From positions 1 to 64,000 of the forward strand of contig CAJTFW010000012.1 in NCBI GenBank assembly GCA_910575445.1: 64,000 bases of DNA. The letters are read 5' to 3'. The stretch comes from Lachnospiraceae bacterium. Its GTDB lineage: Bacteria > Bacillota > Clostridia > Lachnospirales > Lachnospiraceae. Below, piece after piece: positions 26,299 to 36,800 of the stretch. Position 1 is the first letter of the stretch, and the number at the start of each line of letters is the position of its first letter. Position numbers and translations under genes: made by a program. Below the pieces are notes generated by a model, which was not told where the DNA came from, ran no database searches, and saw only the letters and a list, made by a program, of their open reading frames with translations.

Positions 26299-26329
26299 GG
26301 CTATCCCCTATTCGCAGTAGAGGATAGCC
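26299..26329 (-). terminator. terminator of the holin-like toxin transcript
   Basis: GGCTATCC/GGATAGCC arms extend around a CTCTACTGCG loop region. On the minus strand the stem is followed by AGTGATCCGTTTGTTTTTC. It lies eight bases after the toxin stop codon. Confidence 0.6.
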
Positions 26330-26336
26330 TTTTCCG

Positions 26337-26420
26337 TTACTTGCGGTTGTGTTTATTGTCTATGTATGTCAAGGCTGCAAAAATCACCAGCACCAACGTA
26401 AGCACTTCTAACGTATTCAT
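26337..26420 (-). CDS. 27-residue holin-like toxin (type I toxin)
   Basis: A tiny gene too short for normal ORF calling: one membrane helix (MNTLEVLTLVLVIF...) followed by a charged YIDNKHNRK tail. That is the layout of the Firmicutes Hol_Tox/TxpA-like peptides. AAAGGAGG precedes the ATG and a TATAAT-like -10 lies near 26493-26498 on the minus strand. A terminator follows at once. Such peptides are usually toxins silenced by an antisense RNA and stabilise mobile elements. An antisense promoter was not identified. Confidence 0.65.
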   Translation of the reverse strand: MNTLEVLTLVLVIFAALTYIDNKHNRK

Positions 26421-26539
26421 ACCGACCTCCTTTCCGTTTCCAGAAAGGACAACCGCAGACTATCCCTACCTGCTCTAATCTGACTAAAAAGAATTATAGC
26501 ACTTCCTGTCGGATAATGCTATAAAAGTTTCACGATAAA

Positions 26540-26743
26540 TTATTCTGCCGCTTCCAGTCCAATCTCCGCAAATTCCTCATCGCTCATAGTTTCCAGTTTC
26601 CCTAAGACCTGCCCGGCAAGCTCCACCATTTCGCTGTCCTGTATGTGGGGAATCACATTCTTTATGTCGGCAATCATGCCCCTTCTGTCCTGCCCCTCAA
26701 ACACACACATCAGATTGACTTCTTCCACTGTAAATTTATCCAT
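26540..26743 (-). CDS. small acidic ICE protein
   Basis: 67 residues, starting MDKFTVEEVNLMCVFEG and rich in Glu and Asp, with a predicted helical fold. It starts three bases after the stop of the 1523-residue polyvalent protein and is clearly co-translated. Similar small proteins accompany this gene in Tn1549-type ICEs; function unknown. It is the last gene of the long leftward transfer transcript. Confidence 0.65.
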   Translation of the reverse strand: MDKFTVEEVNLMCVFEGQDRRGMIADIKNVIPHIQDSEMVELAGQVLGKLETMSDEEFAEIGLEAAE

Positions 26744-26746
26744 AGC

Positions 26747-29700
26747 TCATATCTCCCTCTCTGATTTTTTCTCCGTCCCCTTTTCCGGAGCTTCTTTTCC
26801 TGACTTATCCCTCTGCTCGATAACTGCCTTTTTCTCCGCCAGTTTTTCCTTTATGGAAACCCTGCCCGCCTTGTGTTCTTTTTCCTCTTTTGGCTTCTCA
26901 TTGTTCAGGACGTTATCAATCATGTTATAGTTACATTCTTCCAGTTCCTCAATTTTCGCAAGCGGCTTATACTCTGCCAGTTTGTCTAAAAGCTCCTTTG
27001 CCTTCCTTGCAGTCTGTACACCCTCACTGTCATCAAGCTCCGTTCCTTTCCCGAATATATCCATTATGCCCTCCCTCATGCTGTCTGAAATCATGGCATT
27101 GAGGAAATCATTCAGATACTCCGTATTCCCGTTCCTGATGTCCTCTGCGATATTCGCTACCTGTGCTTCCCTGTCCTCCACCGTATCATTGTATTGATAA
27201 GTGTCATAGTCATAGGAAAGCTGGTCTATTTCTGCGGCAAGGAAAGCCGCCTGCCACTTTTCCAGTGAGCCAAGCACTTCAATATCCGGCAGCTTGTCGA
27301 TCAGCTCCGCAATCACCGCTACCGCTTTTGGATTGTCTGTAATGTCCGGCACATAATCTAAAATCTCCAGATCAGCAGTCCTGCCCGACACAATATCCAT
27401 CTGTGTGTCCTCATACGCTTCCGTCCCTTCCGTATGAATGTTGATGCCAATGCTCCGGATACCATTCATCCTCTCTGGCGGTATCTGGTTGAAAATTTCG
27501 ATTGCTTCCTCCACGCTTGCTATATCCTCATGGTATTCTCCGAGGTTATGGAACTCTCCGCACTCTGCCACTGTAAGGGTAATCACTGTCTGCTTTTCTT
27601 CCTGTGCCTGTTCTGTATTCCTCTCCTGCAGGGCAGCACGTTTTTCCGCAAGGTACGCTTCCACTCCCGGAAGATACTGCCCAAGCGTCCCGGTCTTTCC
27701 CTCTGTGATAGGGTTGATGTCAACTTTCACGCCGCCAATGCTTAACCCGTCCTCATTAAATGTGTTAAACAGAGAATCCTCCGTTTCCCCGCCCCGGTAT
27801 TCTACAACCACATCAAGGTCAGAACTTTCCTGCTCCAGACCTCTGCATCTGCTCCCGGACACCGCCACGTCCACAATCTCTATGTCCATATCATACTCGT
27901 CAATCTTGGACTGCAAATAGGCGTATATGGTAAGTTCTATATCCTCCTGTGTCTGCCCATTGATGCCATTCCACAATTCCTCTGTCCGGGCTTTAAAATC
28001 GGCTATCACCTTGCTTTCCGCCGCTTCCGGCACTTCCTTCCTGATACGTTCCTCAAGATGCGCCATTTCCGCCTGCTCTGCCTTTTCCATCAATCCGTCA
28101 TAATCAATTGGTATCAGTTCATCACTCGCCTGTATGTTGCCTTCCAGAGCGCTCCGGTGCGCCGGCTCTTTCAAATCCGCCACAATCTCATCAAGTGCCT
28201 GTCTGATTGTTATATCCGGATTGTCATACACACCACCGTCCAATTCCCGGTAATCCATATCGTAGATTGTGTAGTCATACCCTTCACTGACTTCCTGAAT
28301 ACTGATATAGCGGTCTGCCAACTGGAAAGCAAGTTCTGTTTCTTCCCTGCCACTGGCATCTATGTATGGATTCTTCCATTCCGTAAAAGGGATATTTTCA
28401 AGGATATGGTTTTGCTCCCCTTCTGGCATCAGATTTCCCATTTTTTTCTGTTCATAGAGAATATCAAACCTGTCCATATACATTGAAACATCATCTATGC
28501 CGCTGGTCTTTAGCTGAAACTCAAACAATTCTCTTACTAAATCTTTTGTTTCCTCCGGCGTCCTCTCCCGGTAAACCTCCGCCCGGTCAAAACCGACCTC
28601 CTGATATAAAGTCTGCAAATCACTCTTGAACCGGCTGTTTTCCACTTCATTCTGCGTAAATTCAAGCGGCACACAGTTCCGGTTGTTTTTCACATGGAGA
28701 ACATCAAATTCCTTTCCATTGATACCAAATCCAAATACTGCCTTTGTCATGCCTGTCTGGTCAGAATCTTCCCTCTCCCGGCACTCCTTAAACTTTGTGA
28801 TTGCTTCCGCAAGGCTGCCAAATCGCTCTACCTCGCCTTTTTCCGGATTACTGCCTACCCTTGCGGATAAATCCTCAATGACATAGTAGGTAAATTTATC
28901 CGCATCCGCTTCTTCCTGTATGCCGCTTTCTGCGGTATTTTCCGCCACTTCTGCCACATTCTCTATATCTGTATTTTTTTCTTCTCTGGTTTCCGAAAAT
29001 ACCGAAAGTTCCTTCGTAAACTCCGGTATCTCCCTGTAACCAACGGAATCCACATAATGGCTTGTGTTCTTCCCGTCCTGATGCAGCACCACCACATCGC
29101 TGACAGAAAGGGAATGCCCGGTAAAATCCGCCGGACGGTCTATGTTGAACCGGGTATAAATATCTTCAAGGCTCATGCCCTCCTTCAGCTCCCCGGTGTA
29201 GACCAGAGTGTAATTCTCTTTAGAAACCGGGATACCTTTCATTTCAAGATAATCCATTGCCATAAACCGTATATCCCTTGTTTCCTCCGCATCTTTAAGC
29301 TGATAGATACCAAACCTGCTCTCATTTCCATACAGAAGCCGCATTTCCGGGCTTGGCGCATCTTCCTCTAATCCCTGTTCCAGATAAGCGCTCCAATCGT
29401 CCTGTTCCACGCCAAACAGACCGTCATGCCCCTGCACTGCGCCCCAATCCTCTGCAAGCGTTTCCGAACCGTCTGAATGGAGCAAATATACCTCCATGCC
29501 TTCCTCAAATAGTTCTGATGCCCGCTCTTTTGTCAGCGGCAGCATTTTATTCCAAAGATAGCCATACTGGTGCATCTCCGATAAACCTACCATGCCATCC
29601 GGAAGGGCATCTATCTCCGCCTGTGCCACTTCCTTTGTTTCCGAAAGCAGTGGTAAATCGTCTTTCTGTTCCGCAAGGGAATATGCAAGGGAAGTGGTTT

Positions 29701-31318
29701 TCCCCATATCGTCCAGTTTAAAGGCATGGTTCATAATCAGGTTGCGCTCGTCAATGCCATATACCGACCTGTGGAACTCCATGAGGTTAATGAGCTGCTC
29801 TGCCTGTTGCATGATCGGAAGCTCCGAAGCGAAATGAATCTCTTTTCTGCCCATATCCACCTCAAAATCATAAAACTGCGGATAACCGTCATTCACCCCG
29901 CCGCTTTTCATAATGGTTACACATTCAAAGCCTTTTTCTTTCAGATAGTCCGTAACACTCCCGCCCCACTCATTTCCTTCGCCGGGCAGCATATCATATA
30001 AGGCATTTTCCACTTCTGACTGCATATTTGTGATTTTAATGGTTTCATACTCCCCGTTTTCGGGCATGGCTATCCGGACAACAACATCGGCATATTCAAT
30101 CGGCTTGTTGGCTCTTTCCCGTTCTTCCTGCAATGCCTTAAAATCGGTTATCTCATAAGTATCCGTATTGTAAGCGTAATCTAAGTGGTATTCCTCCACT
30201 TCCTCGCTCCGCTCATTCCCAAGCAGTGTTACCCATGCCCCGGCTCTTTCAAGGTAGGCTTCCACGTTCTGCCTGTCATCATCTTTCATATCATGCAGGG
30301 AATTAAGAAGCTCTGTCCTATCTATGCCCTTAACGCTCAAAAGGTCATATTCTGAACGGTCTGTATTCGCCACAAGCAGAATAATGTCCTCCTGTGCCTG
30401 TTCTGCAGCACGTTCTTTATCAATCTCCAAAAGCTGTGCTTCAATCCCCTTTATCAGCTCCGAGGAAGTCCGGCGTATCGTATCAAGGGAAGATTTTAAC
30501 TCCGGCATTTCTTTCCCGCTGCTCCATCCGGCGATATACCCAAAAGAATAGTCGGACGTATCAATCCCGAAGTGCTGGCAGACGGTGTAGGCAATGCTCT
30601 CCGCTTCCACTTCCTTTGTTTCCCTGTCTTTGGCAATCCCTGTTTCCTGTTCAGCCTCCTTTGCATGGAGTTTTGCGTGTGCCACCTCATGCACTCCGGT
30701 TTTTGCAGTCTGCGCTTCTCCCATGCCCTCCTTGATAGCGATAGGGTGGTTTAAATCAATAAAATAGCCTTTCCTGTCACCCTCCATGCCCTCATAGCGG
30801 ATTGGTACAGGTGAAACCCTTGCGAGCGCTTCCATAAAATCCCGGTAACGCTCTACATTTCCTTGCAGCTCGCTCACGCCAAGTCCGGGAAGCTCTTTCC
30901 CGTCCGTCTGCGAATAATCAAACACTGTGACAACACGAAAGGCGGGTATCTTTATCTCTACTTCCTCCACAACGGGCATCCCGTCCCGGTCAAGCACAGG
31001 CTCATTCGTGACCGGATCAATCTTTTCCTGTTCCTCTTTGATTTTGTAAGGCGAAGGCGCAAGGATACGGATACCCCTCTCGCCCCTGTTCACATGACGC
31101 TCAAAATTTCTCTGCCATGCCTTATACCCGGCAACGTAGGTTGCGTCAGGGCATTGCATCTCGATAAGCTGGATATTGTTTGCGCTGTAATTATGGAATT
31201 TTGACATGGTATTCAGGTAGCTTTTGTATTTTTCTCCCTCAAATAATTCCTTTAAGCCTTCCTCCAGCCTGTCCGTTATCTCCTTTACTTTCTGTTTTTC
31301 AGTTCTCGCATCTGCCAT
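26747..31318 (-). CDS. polyvalent protein: ArdC-N, metallopeptidase, nucleotidyltransferase
   Basis: 1523 residues. The N-terminal ArdC-like single-strand DNA-binding domain (about 25-105: YLNTMSKFHNYSANNIQLI, GYKAWQRNFERHVNRGERGIRIL) is followed by a zinc peptidase motif HEVAHAKLH near 210. Several YodL/DUF4316-like repeats come next. Near 1147-1200 there is a minimal nucleotidyltransferase signature, GSRCRGLEQESSDLDVVVEY with a third acid in VKVDI. The tail carries GRVSIKEKLAE. Such multi-domain proteins are thought to enter the recipient with the DNA and counter host defences. Which domains are active is not known. Confidence 0.85.
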   Translation of the reverse strand: MADARTEKQKVKEITDRLEEGLKELFEGEKYKSYLNTMSKFHNYSANNIQLIEMQCPDATYVAGYKAWQRNFERHVNRGERGIRILAPSPYKIKEEQEKIDPVTNEPVLDRDGMPVVEEVEIKIPAFRVVTVFDYSQTDGKELPGLGVSELQGNVERYRDFMEALARVSPVPIRYEGMEGDRKGYFIDLNHPIAIKEGMGEAQTAKTGVHEVAHAKLHAKEAEQETGIAKDRETKEVEAESIAYTVCQHFGIDTSDYSFGYIAGWSSGKEMPELKSSLDTIRRTSSELIKGIEAQLLEIDKERAAEQAQEDIILLVANTDRSEYDLLSVKGIDRTELLNSLHDMKDDDRQNVEAYLERAGAWVTLLGNERSEEVEEYHLDYAYNTDTYEITDFKALQEERERANKPIEYADVVVRIAMPENGEYETIKITNMQSEVENALYDMLPGEGNEWGGSVTDYLKEKGFECVTIMKSGGVNDGYPQFYDFEVDMGRKEIHFASELPIMQQAEQLINLMEFHRSVYGIDERNLIMNHAFKLDDMGKTTSLAYSLAEQKDDLPLLSETKEVAQAEIDALPDGMVGLSEMHQYGYLWNKMLPLTKERASELFEEGMEVYLLHSDGSETLAEDWGAVQGHDGLFGVEQDDWSAYLEQGLEEDAPSPEMRLLYGNESRFGIYQLKDAEETRDIRFMAMDYLEMKGIPVSKENYTLVYTGELKEGMSLEDIYTRFNIDRPADFTGHSLSVSDVVVLHQDGKNTSHYVDSVGYREIPEFTKELSVFSETREEKNTDIENVAEVAENTAESGIQEEADADKFTYYVIEDLSARVGSNPEKGEVERFGSLAEAITKFKECREREDSDQTGMTKAVFGFGINGKEFDVLHVKNNRNCVPLEFTQNEVENSRFKSDLQTLYQEVGFDRAEVYRERTPEETKDLVRELFEFQLKTSGIDDVSMYMDRFDILYEQKKMGNLMPEGEQNHILENIPFTEWKNPYIDASGREETELAFQLADRYISIQEVSEGYDYTIYDMDYRELDGGVYDNPDITIRQALDEIVADLKEPAHRSALEGNIQASDELIPIDYDGLMEKAEQAEMAHLEERIRKEVPEAAESKVIADFKARTEELWNGINGQTQEDIELTIYAYLQSKIDEYDMDIEIVDVAVSGSRCRGLEQESSDLDVVVEYRGGETEDSLFNTFNEDGLSIGGVKVDINPITEGKTGTLGQYLPGVEAYLAEKRAALQERNTEQAQEEKQTVITLTVAECGEFHNLGEYHEDIASVEEAIEIFNQIPPERMNGIRSIGINIHTEGTEAYEDTQMDIVSGRTADLEILDYVPDITDNPKAVAVIAELIDKLPDIEVLGSLEKWQAAFLAAEIDQLSYDYDTYQYNDTVEDREAQVANIAEDIRNGNTEYLNDFLNAMISDSMREGIMDIFGKGTELDDSEGVQTARKAKELLDKLAEYKPLAKIEELEECNYNMIDNVLNNEKPKEEKEHKAGRVSIKEKLAEKKAVIEQRDKSGKEAPEKGTEKKSEREI

Positions 31319-31408
31319 CTGGTTATTTCTCCTTTTCCTCCATAAAAAACAGGGACAGATAAGTTTCCCTCTCTGCCCCCGTTCCGGATATTTTTATTTG
31401 CAGTTATT

Positions 31409-32248
31409 TTATAAACATTCCTCTTTGCTTTTTGGCTTTGCCTTATCCTGCTCCGGCGCTTTCTTCTGCCCCGCCTTTTCTTTCATCTGCGACAGTTTAT
31501 CCTTTACGGACACCCGCCCTCCTTTCTCCGCTTCCTTCCCGGCATCCAGACTAGAAGAAATCTGATCCAGCTTTTCAAATGCCTTATCTATTCCGTCAAT
31601 CTTCTTCCGAAGGTTCTCCACCGCCTTTTTTACTGGCTTATTGATTACCCTTGTCATGCCGACACCCGGCTTTTCATCCGATACCTCTTTCGTGCCTTTC
31701 CCGGCTAACAGCCTGCCCACGTTGGAAACGCTGTTCCCGATCTGCTTCAGTTCGTCCCCGATGCTGTCAATCTGGTTGGCTGTCTTTTCACAGTCCGTCA
31801 TCACGTCAACCAGACGTTCCCGGTAATCGGAAAGCATGGACTTCACACTAGAAATTCCTGTCTGGAGAACCTTGCACATCTCCGCTTTCCCTTTTTCCTT
31901 AAAGGCACTGACCGCCTGTTGCGCTGTTTCCACCAAACTGTTTCTTACCGATGACAGGCATTCCGAAAGGCTTGTGATTTTCTCCTGAAGGTACGCCACT
32001 TTATCCATGAACTTCTCTGTCACAGATTTAGGCTGGTTTTCCTGCATCTGCGAAAGCTGCTCCCGGACACCCTGTAATTCATCCACCATTGCGGTAAGCT
32101 GCATCTGCATACCTGCCACATACCAGAAAATCCCCATAAAATCCTGTGACTGCCCGTCCATGTCCTGCTGGTTAAGCAGTTCTATAAGCTGCTTTAATAC
32201 CTCATTTTCTTCCATGATTTGTTTTGTGTTCTGTTCTGCTGTTTCCAT
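31409..32248 (-). CDS. coiled-coil ICE protein (DUF6674-like)
   Basis: 279 residues, almost entirely helical with long heptad regions (LTAMVDELQGVREQLSQMQ; MDKVAYLQEKITSLSECLSSV; ENLRKKIDGIDKAFEKLDQI). There is no catalytic motif or membrane segment. The C-terminus has GRVSVKDKLSQMKEK, the tail motif shared with three other ICE proteins. It lies between the two giant polyvalent genes. The DUF6674 assignment is from memory of that family's pattern; function unknown. Confidence 0.7.
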   Translation of the reverse strand: METAEQNTKQIMEENEVLKQLIELLNQQDMDGQSQDFMGIFWYVAGMQMQLTAMVDELQGVREQLSQMQENQPKSVTEKFMDKVAYLQEKITSLSECLSSVRNSLVETAQQAVSAFKEKGKAEMCKVLQTGISSVKSMLSDYRERLVDVMTDCEKTANQIDSIGDELKQIGNSVSNVGRLLAGKGTKEVSDEKPGVGMTRVINKPVKKAVENLRKKIDGIDKAFEKLDQISSSLDAGKEAEKGGRVSVKDKLSQMKEKAGQKKAPEQDKAKPKSKEECL

Positions 32249-32284
32249 TTTTCTAATACCTCCATTTGATTTTGAGCATGATAA

Positions 32285-32306
32285 AAGCAGCCATTTCTGG
32301 CTGCTT
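32285..32306 (-). terminator. terminator after the methyltransferase cargo
   Basis: AAGCAGCCA and TGGCTGCTT form a 9-bp stem with a 4-base loop. On the minus strand it is followed by TTATCATG. It lies between the methyltransferase stop (32440) and the coiled-coil gene and closes the cargo segment on its downstream side. Confidence 0.6.
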
Positions 32307-32439
32307 CTGCATACTATTTTATTGACTTTTACACTTGAATAGCTATTACTGCTCTTATTCGTTTTAATTTCTGCAATCTAATCCTATCTCCTTCCTGCTT
32401 TTATCGCTGTTATTCCATTCAACTAATACTCACAACAAT

Positions 32440-33162
32440 TCAGAAATCATTTGTTTTTTCACATAAGAGTAATATATTGCTTCCATGATTTCTAAAATAT
32501 CTTAATTTACTGAATATAAAGTCTAAAGCAACAAATAAGCATGATATATTGTCATTTGATATCCAATTAGAAGCCAAACCACTTATTATATGCATAGATA
32601 ATTCTTTTTTTATTTCAAAACCATTCATTTCTAATATCTCTTTTATATATTTACATGAATATAAATATTGATTTGTAACCTCACCCATGTATTCCAGATT
32701 AGTTAGCACTTTATCACTACCATAAAATTTCCTGCCAATATATTCATATGCACTAGCATTTTCGAATTCTATTATCATTTTCCCTTGTTTTTTTACTACT
32801 CTATGCAACTCTTTTATAGCTTTTTCTGCATCACAATAATTAATAACATCTCCAACACAAATTATGTAATCAAAAACCAAATTTTGAAAAGGCAATTGTT
32901 CTATATTAGCCACTACATAATCATCATATTTACATATATTTGTTTCCACTATATCAACATGGCACATTTTATTAGTTAAGCCATATGTATTTCCTCCTGA
33001 TCCCGCATTCAATATATATCCATCAAATATATATTTGTTAATGAAATATTTAATTTTCTTTTTTTCATAATCATACCAAATATTTCCACTTGGCCATACT
33101 TCACTACTTTTTTCATAAAATTTCTTTATCTTATAATAATCCAATTTCTTTTCCATATTCAT
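32440..33162 (-). CDS. class I SAM-dependent methyltransferase (cargo)
   Basis: 240 residues. Motif I is ILNAGSGGNTYG, followed by VDIVETN (acidic end of strand 2), NIEQLPFQNLVFDYIICVGDVINY (motif IV region) and ELHRVVKKQGKMIIEFEN. This is a class I methyltransferase of the small-molecule/unknown-substrate type; no DNA-methylase NPPY/DPPY is seen. It is much more AT-rich than the ICE backbone. It follows the membrane protein gene by four bases, forming a two-gene unit. Confidence 0.8.
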   Translation of the reverse strand: MNMEKKLDYYKIKKFYEKSSEVWPSGNIWYDYEKKKIKYFINKYIFDGYILNAGSGGNTYGLTNKMCHVDIVETNICKYDDYVVANIEQLPFQNLVFDYIICVGDVINYCDAEKAIKELHRVVKKQGKMIIEFENASAYEYIGRKFYGSDKVLTNLEYMGEVTNQYLYSCKYIKEILEMNGFEIKKELSMHIISGLASNWISNDNISCLFVALDFIFSKLRYFRNHGSNILLLCEKTNDF

Positions 33163-33166
33163 TTAC

Positions 33167-33682
33167 TCACTTTTTCAAAACTAATAAAGGAATATTCTTA
33201 TTTATCTTGTAGTGCGCTTTAACAATCAAATCAATATTTTCATTTATTTTCTCTCTACTCAAAAAAGCCCCGCCACATGATACATTATTATCTCCATCAA
33301 ATGATAACCAAAATCCATATAAAATATTTCTTTTTTCTAAGGTAGACAAATCATATCTATGATAGGTTGAACTTTTCTGTATATTATCACTTGCATTCAT
33401 ATTAATACAAAGATTATTGTCTTCTATCCAAACTTCCCCCTTATAATTACTCGCATCATCTTTACATACAATTTTATAATTAATCAATATACCACGCTTG
33501 ATTACCACATCCATTTCTACAAACTCTGTTTTTCCATTATCCGTCCACCATAAGTATAGATACCAGTAGCCACAGATCTTAGTCTTTCCAAATCTTTTAA
33601 ACAAATATATAACAAATTTTATTAAATAGGGTAATAAAAAGCCTGCAATTGCGCTCAATAAAATATTAATCCAATCACTCAT
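33167..33682 (-). CDS. membrane-anchored beta-rich protein (cargo)
   Basis: 171 residues. One hydrophobic segment at about 4-27 (INILLSAIAGFLLPYLIKFV) is followed by a domain rich in predicted strands (GYWYLYLWWTDNG, MDVVIKRGILINYKIVC, YGFWLSFDGDNNVSCGGAFLS). An N-terminal membrane anchor plus a beta-barrel-like domain recalls Cap15-type membrane effectors, but I see no sequence motif that proves this. AAAGGGGGAAA precedes the ATG. It forms an AT-rich two-gene cargo with the methyltransferase. Confidence 0.6.
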   Translation of the reverse strand: MSDWINILLSAIAGFLLPYLIKFVIYLFKRFGKTKICGYWYLYLWWTDNGKTEFVEMDVVIKRGILINYKIVCKDDASNYKGEVWIEDNNLCINMNASDNIQKSSTYHRYDLSTLEKRNILYGFWLSFDGDNNVSCGGAFLSREKINENIDLIVKAHYKINKNIPLLVLKK

Positions 33683-33815
33683 ATAATTTCCCCCTTTGCT
33701 TATAATTTTTTAATATTTTATCACATATTGCCCTAAATGTCATTTGCTTACAACATACTTAAAATGAATTTATGTTTACTAAATCATAATATCCATATAC
33801 GCAAAAAAGTTTTAC

Positions 33816-33842
33816 GAGGACAGTCAGTCTTTGACTGTCCTC
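33816..33842 (-). terminator. terminator after the 3034-residue polyvalent gene
   Basis: GAGGACAGTCA and TGACTGTCCTC form a perfect 11-bp stem with a 5-base loop. On the minus strand it is followed by GTAAAACTTTTTTGCG. It starts seven bases after the stop codon and separates the transfer operon from the methyltransferase cargo. Confidence 0.75.
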
Positions 33843-33848
33843 TATGCT

Positions 33849-36800
33849 TTATAAACTTTCCTCCTTCCCTTTTCCCTTTGAAATCTCCGGCTTTTCCGGC
33901 ATTTTCTGTCCATAAGCCTTCTGCCGCATCTCGGCAAGTTTTTCTTTTACGGAAATGCGCCCTCTCGGACTGTCTGATAACATCCGCTCTTTCCCATGCT
34001 CCGCCACTTTTTCCGATACTGTCCGGTTAATCTGCGGTTTAAAAGGCGCATCCGTCACAACTTCCGCTTCACGCTCCATTTCCTCTGTGTCCATTTCCTC
34101 TTGTTCCCCGTCATTCTCCGGCTCATCGTCCATATCAATCCCATCGCCGCCCTTTTCGTCCATGTTCAACAGGGCATTTAATTCCGTCAGGCGTTCCAGT
34201 TTCTCCGCAAGCTCCGTTTCCTGTGGGAATGGTTTTGTAACCTCCACTTTTGCGGTTTCAAGCTGATGCTCCACGTTTTCCAGTTTCTGTGCCACTTCTT
34301 CCACTCTCTTACCCATGCCCTCTAAGGCATTGCTTAACCTCTGTAAATTTCCCAATGGATCAGCGCCGATTTCCACCTCATGGCTGATACTGCCTTTCAA
34401 ATTGACCGTAAACTTGGAAAAGAACGAATCAAAGGAAACACTCATTTTAAATCCCTGATATTCCCCGATTGTGACTGCCATATTCGGCTGTTTTGCGCTC
34501 CGGCACATATCAATCAGTGCTGCCCCGGCTTCTTTTTTGTCCGTATATACCCGGTTCCCGATTTTTATGGAAAAGGTATCTTTATCCGGGAACTTATTCT
34601 GTGCATAGGTCTGAATGTCGGCACGATACCCCGCAAGGCGTTCTTTCATGGAAGCGATCTGCACCGGGTAATGCTTCACGATATTGTCCTCTAAACGGTA
34701 TTTCTGGCTAGTATGGTTCGCTTTTAACAGCTTTAGCTTCGATACCTGAATATCTAAATCCATCTTTTCTTTTATATAGGGATTGCCCGTTGCCAGAGCC
34801 TTTACTTCCGCATAAGTGAGCGCCGCTTCGTCTATGTCCTCACAGCTCCGCACCGGGGATTTTGATGTCATAATCTGCCCGATGAATTTCTGCTTATTTT
34901 CAATGAGCTGCCATGAGTAGCTGTCGAATGTTCCTTCCGTCACATACCGGAAAATCTTTACCTTTTCATTCATATTGCCCTGTCTTAAAATCCTGCCTTC
35001 CTGCTGTTCAATGTCGGAAGGACGCCAAGGCACATCAAGGTGGTGCAAAGCGATAAGCCGATCCTGCACGTTCGTCCCGGCTCCCATTTTTGCGGTTGAA
35101 CCTAATAAAAAACGAACCTGCCCGCTCCTTACTTTTGCGAACAGCTCCGCTTTCCTTGTTTCCGTATTGGCATCATGGATAAATGCTATTTCATTCTCCG
35201 GCACTCCCTTCGCCATGAGCTTATCCCTGATGTCCTCATATACATTAAATGTACCATCTCCTTTCGGTGTAGATAAATCACAGAAGATAAGCTGCGCCGA
35301 CTTCTGCTCTTTGGTCTGCTCCCATATCTCAAACGCTTTCTCCACACAGGTTGTTGCTTTAGAGTTTTCTTCATCCGGGAGCATATCATTTATCAGTCTT
35401 TGGTCTAAAGCTAACTTTCTTCCATCGTTGGTTATTTTAAGCATATTGTCGATGTTCGGCTGCACTTTCCTGTCCCTGACCGCTTCTGCCCTGTCTGCAA
35501 GGGAATGTACCATGTCCTGCTGGTATTCGCTCGGCTTTAACACAATATTTTCATAATCCGCTTCCGGCACAGGAAGTTTCAGCATATCCGGTGTCTGAAT
35601 GTCGGCGCTCTCTTTAAATAATGCAATCAGTTCCGGCAGGTTGAAGAACTTAGCGAACCTTGTTTTCGCCCGGTAGCCTGTACCTTCCGGCGCAAGCTCT
35701 ATGGCTGTTTGCGTTTCCCCGAACGATGCCGCCCAACTGTCAAAATGCCCCAATCCCAAACGCTGTAAGGTGTTATACTGGAGATAGCGCATATTCGTGT
35801 ATAACTCTGTCATGCTGTTAGAAATTGGCGTACCTGTTGCAAATGTGATGCCCTTCCCTCCGGTCAGTTCATCCATATACTGGCATTTTGCGAACATATC
35901 AGAAGATTTCTGTGCTTCCGACTGTGCGATGCCCGCCACATTCCGCATCTTTGTGTATAAAAAAAGATTTTTATAGTTGTGGCTTTCATCTACAAACAGC
36001 TTATCTACGCCCAACTGTTCAAAGGTCACTACATTATCTTTCCGGCTTGCATCATTTAAGCGGCTCAACCTCGTATTCAGCGATTTTTTCGTTTTCTCCA
36101 TCTGCTTAATGGAGTAACGCTCCCCATTCTCTGCTTTCAAGGCTTCGATTGCCATTTCAATCTCTGCTATCTGCCTTTCAATCATCGCCATCTGTCTTTC
36201 AGTGGAAAGCGGGATTTTCTCGAATTGACTATGACCGATAATCACAGCATCATAATCCCCTGTTGCAATCCTCGAACAAAATTTTTTCCGGTTCGCCGGT
36301 TCAAAGTCTTTCTTCGTGGCAGCTAAAATATTAGCACCCGGATACAGGCGCAGGAAATCGCTTGCCCACTGTTCTGTCAAATGGTTCGGCACAACAAATA
36401 AGCTCTTTTGGCACAGTCCTAACCGCTTGCTCTCCATTGCTGCAGCAATCATTTCAAAGGTCTTTCCTGCCCCTACACAATGGGCAAGCAGCGTATTATC
36501 CCCGTATAGCTGATGCGCCACAGCGTTAAGCTGGTGCGGTCTTAGTATGATGTCCGGCGTCATGCCGGGGAATTTTAAGTGCGAACCGTCATATTCCCTC
36601 GGTCTGGTGGAATTGAAAAGCTCGTTATATTTTGCACATAAGTCCTGCCTGCGCTCCGGATCACGAAATACCCAATCCTTAAAGGCTTCCCGTATCGCTT
36701 CCTGTTTCTGGCTTGCAAGCATGGTTTCCTTTTTATTGAGGACTCTCTTTTCTTTCCCGTCCTCCGTAACCACATCAAAGATACGAGTGTCACGAAGGTT

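Noticed and set aside
26747-33682. A CBASS system made from the nucleotidyltransferase domain and the Cap15-like membrane protein
   Set aside because: The nucleotidyltransferase signature is of the minimal MNT type inside a polyvalent ICE protein, and the two genes are in separate transcripts split by terminators.
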